Positions 1 through 5,873 of a DNA stretch of 6,655 nt are shown here, one piece after another. The stretch's first letter is position 1, and the number at the start of each line of letters is the position of its first letter. This stretch comes from Alphaproteobacteria bacterium MarineAlpha3_Bin4. Lineage in GTDB: Bacteria > Pseudomonadota > Alphaproteobacteria > Rhodospirillales > Casp-alpha2. The position numbers and the translations under genes were made by a program. Below the pieces are notes generated by a model that made no database searches, had not been told where the DNA came from, and was given only the letters and a program-made list of their open reading frames with translations. The stretch spans positions 1 to 6,655 of the forward strand of contig PTLJ01000093.1 in the NCBI GenBank assembly GCA_002938045.1, in the 5' to 3' direction.

Positions 1-14
1 CGGCACTGAACTCT

Positions 15-23
15 GAAAGGAAA
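15..23 (+). promoter_or_regulatory. Ribosome binding site of the cold-shock gene
   Basis: GAAAGGAAA ends four bases before the ATG at 28, with the AAGGA core about six bases away. It is one of only two clear Shine-Dalgarno sequences in the window and it fixes the start of the cold-shock gene. Confidence 0.75.
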
Positions 24-27
24 CGCT

Positions 28-246
28 ATGCCTAGCGGTACCGTTAAGTGGTTCAACCCCACGAAGCGCTTTGGTTTTATAGAACGCGGCGATGGTGAGA
101 AGGATGTCTTCGTCCATATGACTTCGGTCGAAGAGGCTGGACTTTCCAGCCTGATGGAGGGCCAGAAAGTCGATTTTGAGCTCGCCACCGACGATCAAGG
201 CAAGACATCTGCCGTCGATCTGTCCCTAGTCGAGGATCAAGACTAG
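28..246 (+). CDS. Cold-shock-domain protein (CspA family)
   Basis: This is a 72-residue single-domain cold-shock protein. The family binds single-stranded RNA and DNA in the cytoplasm and acts as an RNA chaperone. The fold is recognisable from the start GTVKWFN (residues 4-10), the RNP1 region KRFGFIE (13-19) and the RNP2 motif VFVHM (27-31), with the usual aromatic residues Trp8, Phe9, Phe15, Phe17, Phe28 and His30. Length is normal for the family (about 65-75). The start is well set: GAAAGGAAA at 15-23 is a good ribosome binding site placed just before the ATG. One oddity is RNP1, where the first glycine of the usual K-G-F-G-F-I is Arg14. Only 27 bases upstream are visible, so a long cold-inducible leader cannot be judged. 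Paralogues are numerous in this group, so I give no gene symbol and cannot say whether it is cold-induced. Confidence 0.95.
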   Translation: MPSGTVKWFNPTKRFGFIERGDGEKDVFVHMTSVEEAGLSSLMEGQKVDFELATDDQGKTSAVDLSLVEDQD

Positions 247-460
247 TCGCAGCTCCATCCTGCCGACAGCTAACGGAAGAGGAGCAGCGGCCGGGCGAGC
301 CGGGGGCGACAAAAACGAATCCTCTCAACACCATCCTTGAGCGCGTCCGTCATTCGTCCGCGAACGACTGTCATCCCATCTTTTTACCCATGTCTCGCCA
401 CTTCCTCCTTGCATATTTGTCCACCACTTCAGACGGCCCCAGAAACTTCGGCAAGAGCCT
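247..460. other. Intergenic region between the cold-shock gene and queA
   Basis: These 214 bases hold no gene that I can support; open frames here have no recognisable protein content. GCTCC (252-256) can pair with GGAGC (281-285) around a long loop, but no T-tract follows, so I do not call a terminator for the cold-shock gene. The promoter of the queA-tgt-queF run should lie here, but I find no convincing -35/-10 pair. No tRNA or riboswitch fold is evident by eye. Confidence 0.5.
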
Positions 461-1516
461 ATGCTGGTATCCAAATTCGATTTCGACCTGCCCGCCGAGT
501 TGATCGCACAAACGCCGGCGTGCCCACGCGATTCCGCCCGGCTACTGCATGTCGATGACACTCTTAGCGACCTCGCCGTCACAGACCTACCCGGTCTGCT
601 CGCGCCTGGCGACATCATGGTCTACAACGATACTCGCGTGATTCGGGCCCGACTCCAAGGCCGGCGTGGTGGGCCCGAGGGTGGCCGCATTGAGGTGACA
701 CTGCACAACGACGGCGCGGACGTCGCTAATGGCGTCTGGCGGGCTTTCGTGCGGCCGGCCAAAAAGCTCAAGCTCGGCGACGTGCTTCATTTCGCGCCCG
801 GGTTTGAGGCGCGCGTCACGGAACACGGTGATGGCGGTGAAGCGGGCCTCGATTTCGCCAATAACGAGAAAACAGTTATGGCAGCGCTCGCTGAACATGG
901 GGTCATGCCGTTACCGCCTTATATTAAGCGCCCGCGCGAGGGCGTCGCCGCCGACCAAAACGATTACCAGACAGTGTTCGCCGAACACGACGGTGCCGTC
1001 GCTGCGCCGACCGCCGGGTTGCATTTCACCAACCGGCTGCTAGCGGCGCTGACGGCGCGCGGCGTTTTGTTGGCGCGGCTAACTCTGCATGTGGGCCCCG
1101 GTACCTTTCTGCCGGTACGCGTTGACGACACCCTCGACCACGCCATGCATGCCGAGTGGGGCGAGATCACGGATCAAGCGGCCGAAACCATCAACCGCGC
1201 GCGCATAGCCGGTGGGCGGGTCGTCGCCATAGGCTCGACGACGCTCCGGCTGCTCGAGACCACAGCCGATGGCGACGGTTTCGTAGAGCCGTTCCGCGGC
1301 GAGACCGACATTTTCATCACGCCCGGCCATCGCTTTAAAAGCGTTGATCGGATGTTGACAAACTTCCACCTACCGAAGTCGACGCTGTTCATGTTAGTCG
1401 CTGCCTTCGCCGGCCTGGAACGCATCAAGGCCGCCTACCAACACGCTAAGCGAAAGGGCTACCGGTTCTATTCCTACGGCGATGCCTGCCTTTTGGAAGC
1501 GGCGGAAAGCGGCTAA
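461..1516 (+). CDS. queA: S-adenosylmethionine:tRNA ribosyltransferase-isomerase (QueA)
   Basis: QueA transfers and isomerises the ribosyl group of S-adenosylmethionine onto preQ1 already placed at tRNA position 34, giving epoxyqueuosine (EC 2.4.99.17). The 351 residues match the family length (E. coli about 356) from end to end. Visible family motifs are the N-terminal FDFDLPAELIAQ (6-17), GDIMVYNDTRVIRARL (50-65), MPLPPYIKRP (149-158), the block DYQTVFAEHDGAVAAPTAGL (168-187), TLHVGPGTFLPVR (208-220), the block TNFHLPKSTLFMLVAAFAG (300-318) and YRFYSYGDACLL (334-345). The ATG at 461 puts the conserved N-terminus at the right place; the preceding AAGAG is a weak ribosome binding site. tgt begins 10 bases after the stop, so the two are almost certainly co-transcribed. 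All conserved blocks are intact and nothing suggests decay. Confidence 0.97.
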   Translation: MLVSKFDFDLPAELIAQTPACPRDSARLLHVDDTLSDLAVTDLPGLLAPGDIMVYNDTRVIRARLQGRRGGPEGGRIEVTLHNDGADVANGVWRAFVRPAKKLKLGDVLHFAPGFEARVTEHGDGGEAGLDFANNEKTVMAALAEHGVMPLPPYIKRPREGVAADQNDYQTVFAEHDGAVAAPTAGLHFTNRLLAALTARGVLLARLTLHVGPGTFLPVRVDDTLDHAMHAEWGEITDQAAETINRARIAGGRVVAIGSTTLRLLETTADGDGFVEPFRGETDIFITPGHRFKSVDRMLTNFHLPKSTLFMLVAAFAGLERIKAAYQHAKRKGYRFYSYGDACLLEAAESG

Positions 1517-1526
1517 AACTGCGATC

Positions 1527-2654
1527 ATGAGGGAGTTTGGATTCGACCTTATCGCGACCGACGGCGCCGCCCGCATGGGCCGCATTGAAACCGCGCACGG
1601 CGTTATCGACACGCCTGCTTTTATGCCCGTCGGCACCGCCGGAACTGTCAAGGCGACGACGCCGGAGATGGTCGCCGAGACTGGTGCTCAGGTGATCCTT
1701 GGCAACACTTATCACCTGATGCTGCGCCCGGGTGTGGAGCGGGTAGAGCGGTTCGGCGGCCTACACACGTTCATGAACTGGCCGGGGCCAATTCTGACTG
1801 ATTCCGGCGGCTTTCAAGTAATGTCGTTGACCGAGCTTCGCAAACTGACCGAGAATGGCGTCGAGTTCCGCTCCCACATCGACGGCGCCAAGCACCACCT
1901 AACACCTGAGCGCTCGGTCGAGATCCAGCACCGACTCGGCGCTGACATCACCATGGTTCTAGACGAATGCACGCAATTTCCGGCTACCGAGGAGCAAGCG
2001 TTTGAATCGATGCAGCTTTCCATGCGATGGGCCGAGCGCTCGAAAGCTGCCTTCGTGCAGAGGCTCGGCTACGGCCTTTTCGGCATCGTCCAGGGCAGCA
2101 TCTATCCGGACCTGCGTGCCGAATCGGTAGTGTTGCTGCGCGAGATTGGCTTCGACGGCTACGCCATCGGTGGGCTATCGGTCGGTGAGGGCCAGGTAGC
2201 CATGTTCAACATCGTCGAGGAAACGGCGGCGCGGTTGCCCGAGGACCGGCCCCGCTACCTAATGGGTGTCGGTAAGCCGGACGATCTGGTCGGCGCCGTC
2301 GAACGTGGCATCGACATGTTTGACTGCGTGCTGCCGACGCGCTCGGGGCGTACCGACCAGGCGTTCACCCGAATGGGCCAGCTAAATATGAGGAACGCGC
2401 GCCACCGGGACGACCCACGTCCGCTCGATCCGGCCTGCCGTTGCTACGCTTGCGCCGGCTACAGCCGTGGCTACATCCATCACTTAGTGGTGGCGAAGGA
2501 GATTCTTGGTATGATGCTGCTGAGCTGGCACAACCTGACTTATTACCAGGACTTGATGCGCGATATGCGCGAAGCCATCTACACCGGCGGGCTCAACGCC
2601 TTCAAGGCCCAGTTCGCAACCACGCAGGAGGCCGGTGACTTGGCACCTGTTTAG
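1527..2654 (+). CDS. tgt: tRNA-guanine(34) transglycosylase, bacterial preQ1 type (Tgt)
   Basis: Tgt swaps guanine 34 of tRNAs with GUN anticodons (Tyr, His, Asn, Asp) for preQ1 (EC 2.4.2.29). The 375-residue TIM-barrel protein has the general acid/base Asp92 in LTDSGGFQ (90-97), Asp146 and Cys148 of DECT, the loop GGLSVGEG (215-222), the nucleophile Asp266 in GIDMFDCVLPTR (261-272), and a zinc site of Cys304, Cys306, Cys309 and His335. Cys148 and Val219 are typical of preQ1-using bacterial enzymes; queuine-using eukaryotic enzymes carry Val and Gly there. I chose the ATG at 1527, ten bases after queA, because MREFGFDL fits the family start and gives the usual length. An in-frame ATG at 1482 would overlap queA and add 15 basic residues unlike the family. 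No good Shine-Dalgarno precedes 1527, so translation may be coupled to queA. Confidence 0.97.
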   Translation: MREFGFDLIATDGAARMGRIETAHGVIDTPAFMPVGTAGTVKATTPEMVAETGAQVILGNTYHLMLRPGVERVERFGGLHTFMNWPGPILTDSGGFQVMSLTELRKLTENGVEFRSHIDGAKHHLTPERSVEIQHRLGADITMVLDECTQFPATEEQAFESMQLSMRWAERSKAAFVQRLGYGLFGIVQGSIYPDLRAESVVLLREIGFDGYAIGGLSVGEGQVAMFNIVEETAARLPEDRPRYLMGVGKPDDLVGAVERGIDMFDCVLPTRSGRTDQAFTRMGQLNMRNARHRDDPRPLDPACRCYACAGYSRGYIHHLVVAKEILGMMLLSWHNLTYYQDLMRDMREAIYTGGLNAFKAQFATTQEAGDLAPV

Positions 2655-2673
2655 TGCTTAGTTAGTCCCCGTC

Positions 2674-3138
2674 ATGACCGATAACATTTACGACAACCTG
2701 ACCCAGCTCGGTGGTCCGGGCGGGCTCCCGGCTTCTCCCGACGAGGCTAAGCTGGAGGCGGTTTCCAATCCGCACCCCGGCACAAACTACTTGGTTCGCT
2801 TCACCGCGCCTGAATTCACCTCGCTTTGCCCGGTAACCAGCCAGCCCGATTTTGCATACTTTGTAATCGACTATGCCCCGGATGCACTAATTCTCGAGAG
2901 CAAATCGCTCAAGCTCTATCTTGCAAGCTTTCGCAACCATGCCGCGTTCCACGAGGACTGCACCGTCGCCATCGGCATGCGCATCAAAGCCGAGATAGCA
3001 CCCAAGTGGTTGCGCATCGGTGGTTATTTTTACCCGCGCGGCGGCATTCCAATCGACGTCTTCTTCCAGACTGGCAGCTGTCCCGACGGGCTGTGGGCCC
3101 CGGACCAGGGGGTCGCTCCGTATAGGGCGCGCGGATAA
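2674..3138 (+). CDS. queF: NADPH-dependent preQ0 reductase, type I (QueF)
   Basis: QueF reduces the nitrile of 7-cyano-7-deazaguanine (preQ0) to the aminomethyl group of preQ1 using NADPH (EC 1.7.1.13), supplying the substrate of Tgt. At 154 residues it is the short, single-domain Bacillus-type (type I) enzyme, with a tunnel-fold. The nucleophilic Cys52 lies in FTSLCPVTSQPDFA (48-61) with the proton donor Asp59 downstream. The QueF signature ESKSLKLY is at 75-82, and His93-Glu94 in the FHEDC stretch complete the active site. It starts 19 bases after tgt on the same strand, which supports one transcript with queA and tgt. No Shine-Dalgarno is visible before the ATG. The C-terminus converges on the transporter gene. 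The distinction from GTP cyclohydrolase FolE, a structural relative, rests on the ESKSLKLY motif. Confidence 0.96.
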   Translation: MTDNIYDNLTQLGGPGGLPASPDEAKLEAVSNPHPGTNYLVRFTAPEFTSLCPVTSQPDFAYFVIDYAPDALILESKSLKLYLASFRNHAAFHEDCTVAIGMRIKAEIAPKWLRIGGYFYPRGGIPIDVFFQTGSCPDGLWAPDQGVAPYRARG

Positions 3139-3159
3139 TCGTTTCTTTATGAGGGGTGC

Positions 3160-3207
3160 GGGAATATTTCCCCATACGTGGGTGGGCGCGGCTGGTCGTG
3201 ATGACCA
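3160..3207. other. Two small inverted repeats between convergent genes
   Basis: In the 72-base gap between the stops of queF and the transporter there are two perfect 5-bp inverted repeats: GGGAA-TAT-TTCCC at 3160-3172 and TGGTC-GTGAT-GACCA at 3193-3207. Their place between convergent stops is where a two-way terminator would sit. Both stems are short and neither is followed by a T-tract, so a terminator role is only a suggestion. Confidence 0.25.
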
Positions 3208-3210
3208 AGA

Positions 3211-3717
3211 TCAATTCGGCTCCGGCTGCGTTCTATCAGCAGCCTTCTCGCGGCGGCGGATTATCGACCAAACGATGATGGCGCCAAGCATCTTGCTGGC
3301 GGTCATGGCGGAGAGGCTGCTGACGCTCAGTTGCCCGATAGCGCCGAGGAAGACGACGCTGTCGATCGGCGTACCGACAGCACTCGACAACAACACCCGT
3401 TGAGCGAACGGCCGGCCGGTGAATGAATAGACGGCCCAGTCGGTGAACTCACTGACCAGGAACGCGGCGACGCTGGCGGCGGCGACGTAGGGGTCGGCCA
3501 TGACGTAGCTGAGGCCGCCGGCGACGAGCATGGCGATAATCACCAGATGGCCAATTTCACGTTGCGCGAAATCGCGAGCAACGAAAATGAAGCCGACCAG
3601 CAACGACACTGGCGGCCACTTCTCGCCACCCGGCATGTCGACCAGTTGCACCACCGTGAACCCGTAGTTCACGGCGACGATCAGCACAATATAGAGAACG
3701 GTGTATCCGAGCCGCAT
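3211..3717 (-). CDS. yhhQ: VUT-family (YhhQ/COG1738) queuosine precursor transporter
   Basis: This is a 168-residue integral inner-membrane protein of the vitamin-uptake-transporter (VUT, YhhQ) family. The E. coli member is reported to import preQ0 and preQ1. About six hydrophobic segments are visible, roughly at residues 4-25, 36-48, 56-72, 76-95, 107-127 and 135-153. The family motifs RDFAQREIGH (48-57), SEFTDWAVYSF (89-99) and SSAVGTPIDSVVFL (111-124) carry the charged residues expected in the substrate path. It is a short family version (E. coli YhhQ is about 221 residues). I chose the ATG at 3717 because AAAGGG sits nine bases before it and MRLGYTVLYI fits the family; a GTG at 3762 would add 15 polar residues. 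It lies in opposite orientation between queF and queG, which strongly supports a queuosine role. Which precursor it carries cannot be read from the sequence. Confidence 0.9.
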   Translation of the reverse strand: MRLGYTVLYIVLIVAVNYGFTVVQLVDMPGGEKWPPVSLLVGFIFVARDFAQREIGHLVIIAMLVAGGLSYVMADPYVAAASVAAFLVSEFTDWAVYSFTGRPFAQRVLLSSAVGTPIDSVVFLGAIGQLSVSSLSAMTASKMLGAIIVWSIIRRREKAADRTQPEPN

Positions 3718-3726
3718 ACTGTGGCA

Positions 3727-3732
3727 CCCTTT
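3727..3732 (-). promoter_or_regulatory. Ribosome binding site of the transporter gene
   Basis: Read on the - strand, AAAGGG lies nine bases before the ATG at 3717. It favours this start over the upstream in-frame GTG at 3762. Its AAA is also part of the right arm of the inverted repeat at 3730-3747. Confidence 0.6.
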
Positions 3733-3747
3733 ACCGCTGTCGGTGAA
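3730..3747. promoter_or_regulatory. Inverted repeat in the transporter-queG divergent region
   Basis: TTTACCG (3730-3736) and CGGTGAA (3741-3747) form a 7-bp inverted repeat around the loop CTGT, with a single T/G pair that would be a wobble in RNA. It sits in the 50-base gap between the divergent starts of the transporter and queG, and overlaps the transporter's AAAGGG. It could be an operator for both genes or a small leader hairpin that partly hides the ribosome binding site; chance is also possible at this size. Confidence 0.3.
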
Positions 3748-3767
3748 GTCGCTGCTTAACACACCTG

Positions 3768-4847
3768 ATGGGCATTGACGAGGGCACGGTGACGGAGATT
3801 AAGGAAACCATCCGAAAACGGGGCTACAAGGCCGGTTTCGATGCCGTTGGATTTGCTGCCGCCGAGGCCGACCCCGCTGACGGCAGGGGGCTGGCGGCAT
3901 TTCTCGACAAGGGTTTGCACGGCGACATGGACTGGCTGGCCGACCCGGACGGACGACGCGCCGACCCCAAGGCGTTGATGCCCGACGCTAAGTCGATCAT
4001 CGTGCTTGGCGCTAATTACGGCCCAACCTGCGATCCGCTGACCTCACTCGAAAGCCCGGAACGCGGCACCATCAGCGTCTACGCGCAGGGTGCCAGAGAT
4101 TATCACGACGTCCTCAAGAGCCGCCTAAAATGGCTTGGCCGTTGGATCGGGGAGCAATATGGGGCCGGGATCAAGGTCTTCGTTGACACCGCGCCGGTAA
4201 TGGAAAAGCCACTCGCGGAGCGGGCCGGGATCGGCTGGCGCGGCAAGCATTCCAACCTGGTTTCGCGGCGCTTCGGGTCGTGGTTGTTCTTGGCTGAGGT
4301 GTTCACAACCTTGGAACTCGCACCTGACACGCTGGAGGTGGACCATTGCGGGTCCTGCGACGCCTGCCGCCGGGTTTGCCCGACCGACGCCCTACCAGAG
4401 GCCTATAAGCTCGAGGCGACACGCTGCATCTCATACCTGACAATCGAACACAAAGGCGTGATAGCGTCTGAGCTGATGGAGCGCATGGGCAACCGCGTTT
4501 ACGGCTGCGATGACTGCCTCGCCGTTTGCCCGTGGAATAAATTCTCCGGCCCGACCAGGGAGCCCGAGTTCTTTCCCCGGCCCGAGTTGACGGCGCCTAG
4601 GCTGGCTGATCTAGCGACCCTCGATGACGCTGGGTTCCGTCGTGTTTTTGCCGGTTCCGCGATTAAGCGCACAGGGCGCGACCGGTTTGTGCGCAACGTC
4701 CTCATTGCCATCGGCAACAGCGGCGATGCTGCTCTCAAGCCCTACGCCGAAGGGCTGACGGATGATCCCTCAACCATCGTCGCCACTGCCGCGCGCTGGG
4801 CGGTCGAACGGCTTGGGGCGCTTGACGGATTATTTGGCGCAGACTAA
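3768..4847 (+). CDS. queG: Epoxyqueuosine reductase (QueG)
   Basis: QueG carries out the last step of queuosine synthesis, reducing epoxyqueuosine to queuosine on tRNA with a cobalamin and two [4Fe-4S] clusters (EC 1.17.99.6). The 359 residues show the N-terminal B12-binding reductase region, the catalytic Asp140 in VFVDTAPVMEKPLAERAG (137-154), and GWRGKHSNL (156-164). A double ferredoxin-like module follows, with Cys194, 197, 200, 204 in CGSCDACRRVCP and Cys220, 247, 250, 254 (CDDCLAVCPWN), so all eight ligands are present. The C-terminal tail (about 300-359) is the HEAT-like repeat used for tRNA contact. The ATG at 3768 fits the family N-terminus; a GTG at 3789 behind GAGGG would shorten it by seven residues. 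It is divergent from the transporter, so it has its own promoter and is not in one transcript with queA-tgt-queF unless transcription reads through. Confidence 0.97.
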   Translation: MGIDEGTVTEIKETIRKRGYKAGFDAVGFAAAEADPADGRGLAAFLDKGLHGDMDWLADPDGRRADPKALMPDAKSIIVLGANYGPTCDPLTSLESPERGTISVYAQGARDYHDVLKSRLKWLGRWIGEQYGAGIKVFVDTAPVMEKPLAERAGIGWRGKHSNLVSRRFGSWLFLAEVFTTLELAPDTLEVDHCGSCDACRRVCPTDALPEAYKLEATRCISYLTIEHKGVIASELMERMGNRVYGCDDCLAVCPWNKFSGPTREPEFFPRPELTAPRLADLATLDDAGFRRVFAGSAIKRTGRDRFVRNVLIAIGNSGDAALKPYAEGLTDDPSTIVATAARWAVERLGALDGLFGAD

Positions 4848-4895
4848 CTCTCGGGTGAAAGACTGCGGTAACTTAAGATGTGAGACTATTGGTCG

Positions 4896-5750
4896 ATGCT
4901 GATTAGATACACCCTTACGGCTGTTCGGGCCGCTCTTTTGATTGCCGTCATCGCCGTTGCGACCAACGCCCTTCATGTTCGGGCAATGGAGCCGTTGAAG
5001 CCGGGTATCGTGTTCAAGGACTGTGACCATTGCCCGGAGCTGGTGGTGGTACCGTCGGGCATCTTCATCATGGGCCTGAAGGGAAAGCGCAAGGTCGAAA
5101 AACCGGCACATCGGGTTAACATCACCAAACCGTTCGCCATAGGTCGGTTTGAGGTTACCTTCGACGAATGGGAGGCCTGCATCGACGACGGTGGCTGCAA
5201 ACATACGCCTGACGACCACAATTGGGGCCGCGCCAACCGCCCGGTGATCAACATCACCTGGGGCCAGGCCAGGAACTACGCCAAATGGCTAAGCCGCAAT
5301 ACCGGGCAGCGCTACCGGCTGCCGTCAGAGACCGAGTGGGAATACGCAGCCCGCGGCGGCACGACGACCCAGTTTTGGTGGGGCGACGACGTTGGTATCG
5401 GAAACGCTAATTGCCGCGACTGCGCCTCGCAGGAGTGTTGCTCGGCGAAGGCCTATTCGTGTTGTTCACACGGCACCGTGCCGGTGGGCTCGTTCAAGCC
5501 GAACCCGTTCGGCGTCCATGACACGGCGGGCAACGCCTTCGAATGGGTTGAGGATTGTTGGACTAAGGATTACCGCGGCGCGCCCGATGACAGTTCCGCG
5601 GTGACTAGCGGCAAGTGCAGCTCTCGGGTTATCCGCGGCGGTTCGTTTTACTATTTCAACAAGGTAGCGAAATCGGCCTACCGGGCTAAGAATCGGCCGG
5701 CGGTCAAGAGCTACTGGCTAGGTTTTCGGGTCGTGCGCGAGATTCGCTGA
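4896..5750 (+). CDS. Exported SUMF1/FGE-sulfatase-domain protein, non-catalytic, cysteine-rich
   Basis: This 284-residue protein has a signal peptide (basic start, hydrophobic 12-22, likely cleavage after V-R-A at 28-30), so it probably acts in the periplasm. It is followed by one formylglycine-generating-enzyme-like domain (about 46-282). Family blocks are CPELVVVPSGIFIMG (46-60), FAIGRFEVTFDEWEAC (80-95), RPVINITWGQARNYAKWLS (115-133), YRLPSETEWEYAARGG (140-155), PFGVHDTAGNAFEWVEDCW (204-222), RVIRGGSF (244-251) and LGFRV (275-279). Active FGEs carry two cysteines just after RGGS; here that stretch reads FYYFNKVAKSAYR, so FGE activity is unlikely. There are 12 cysteines after the signal peptide, six of them in a cluster at 173-190, suggesting disulfides. 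It begins 48 bases after queG with no clear terminator between. The substrate or partner is unknown; related proteins are often binding or sensing domains. Confidence 0.85.
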   Translation: MLIRYTLTAVRAALLIAVIAVATNALHVRAMEPLKPGIVFKDCDHCPELVVVPSGIFIMGLKGKRKVEKPAHRVNITKPFAIGRFEVTFDEWEACIDDGGCKHTPDDHNWGRANRPVINITWGQARNYAKWLSRNTGQRYRLPSETEWEYAARGGTTTQFWWGDDVGIGNANCRDCASQECCSAKAYSCCSHGTVPVGSFKPNPFGVHDTAGNAFEWVEDCWTKDYRGAPDDSSAVTSGKCSSRVIRGGSFYYFNKVAKSAYRAKNRPAVKSYWLGFRVVREIR

Positions 5751-5827
5751 GACTCACCAGCGCTCGCTGCGCGGACAGCACCTAGGCTTTCCAGGCAATA
5801 ACCATGCCGGCCTAAACCCGAACACTC

Positions 5828-5866
5828 TTTTAAAATTCGTCTGGAAGTTCGACTTCGTTACAGACG
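5828..5866 (-). terminator. Intrinsic terminator of phaR
   Basis: On the - strand, starting seven bases after the phaR stop, CGTCTG (5866-5861) pairs with CAGACG (5843-5838) and GAAGT (5856-5852) pairs with ACTTC (5848-5844) around a three-base CGA loop. A four-base bulge (TAAC) lies on one side, giving 11 paired bases. AATTTT follows the stem at once. This is the layout of a Rho-independent terminator. No T-tract follows it in the + direction, so it should not stop transcription from the SUMF1-like gene by the same route. Confidence 0.65.
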
Positions 5867-5873
5867 GACCCGG

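Noticed and set aside
247..460. Possible preQ1 riboswitch in the queA leader
   Set aside because: I see no compact hairpin followed by an A-rich tail near a ribosome binding site as expected for preQ1 class I, nor a class II layout; an Rfam search would be decisive.
325..618. 97-residue - strand open frame before and over the queA start
   Set aside because: Its sequence is low-complexity Ser/Arg-rich, typical of antisense reading of GC-rich DNA, and it runs into conserved queA coding sequence.
1482..1526. Longer tgt start at the in-frame ATG at 1482
   Set aside because: It overlaps the end of queA by 35 bases and adds 15 residues unlike the family; the ATG at 1527 gives the usual 375-residue length and N-terminus.
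3020..3403. 127-residue + strand open frame overlapping queF and the transporter
   Set aside because: It is out of frame with queF and antisense to the transporter, both of which have strong family motifs; the peptide shows no recognisable domain.
3718..3762. Longer transporter start at the GTG at 3762
   Set aside because: The added residues are polar, precede the first membrane segment and cross the dyad; the ATG at 3717 has a ribosome binding site nine bases away.
4896..5750. Calling the SUMF1-like protein a formylglycine-generating enzyme
   Set aside because: The two catalytic cysteines after the RGGS motif are absent, and no sulfatase gene is in the window.
5783..5814. Hairpin TAGGC...GCCTA with inner GGCA...TGCC as a terminator of the SUMF1-like gene
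   Set aside because: The stem is interrupted by an uneven internal loop and the nearest T-run (5828-5831) is over ten bases away, so the structure does not fit an intrinsic terminator.
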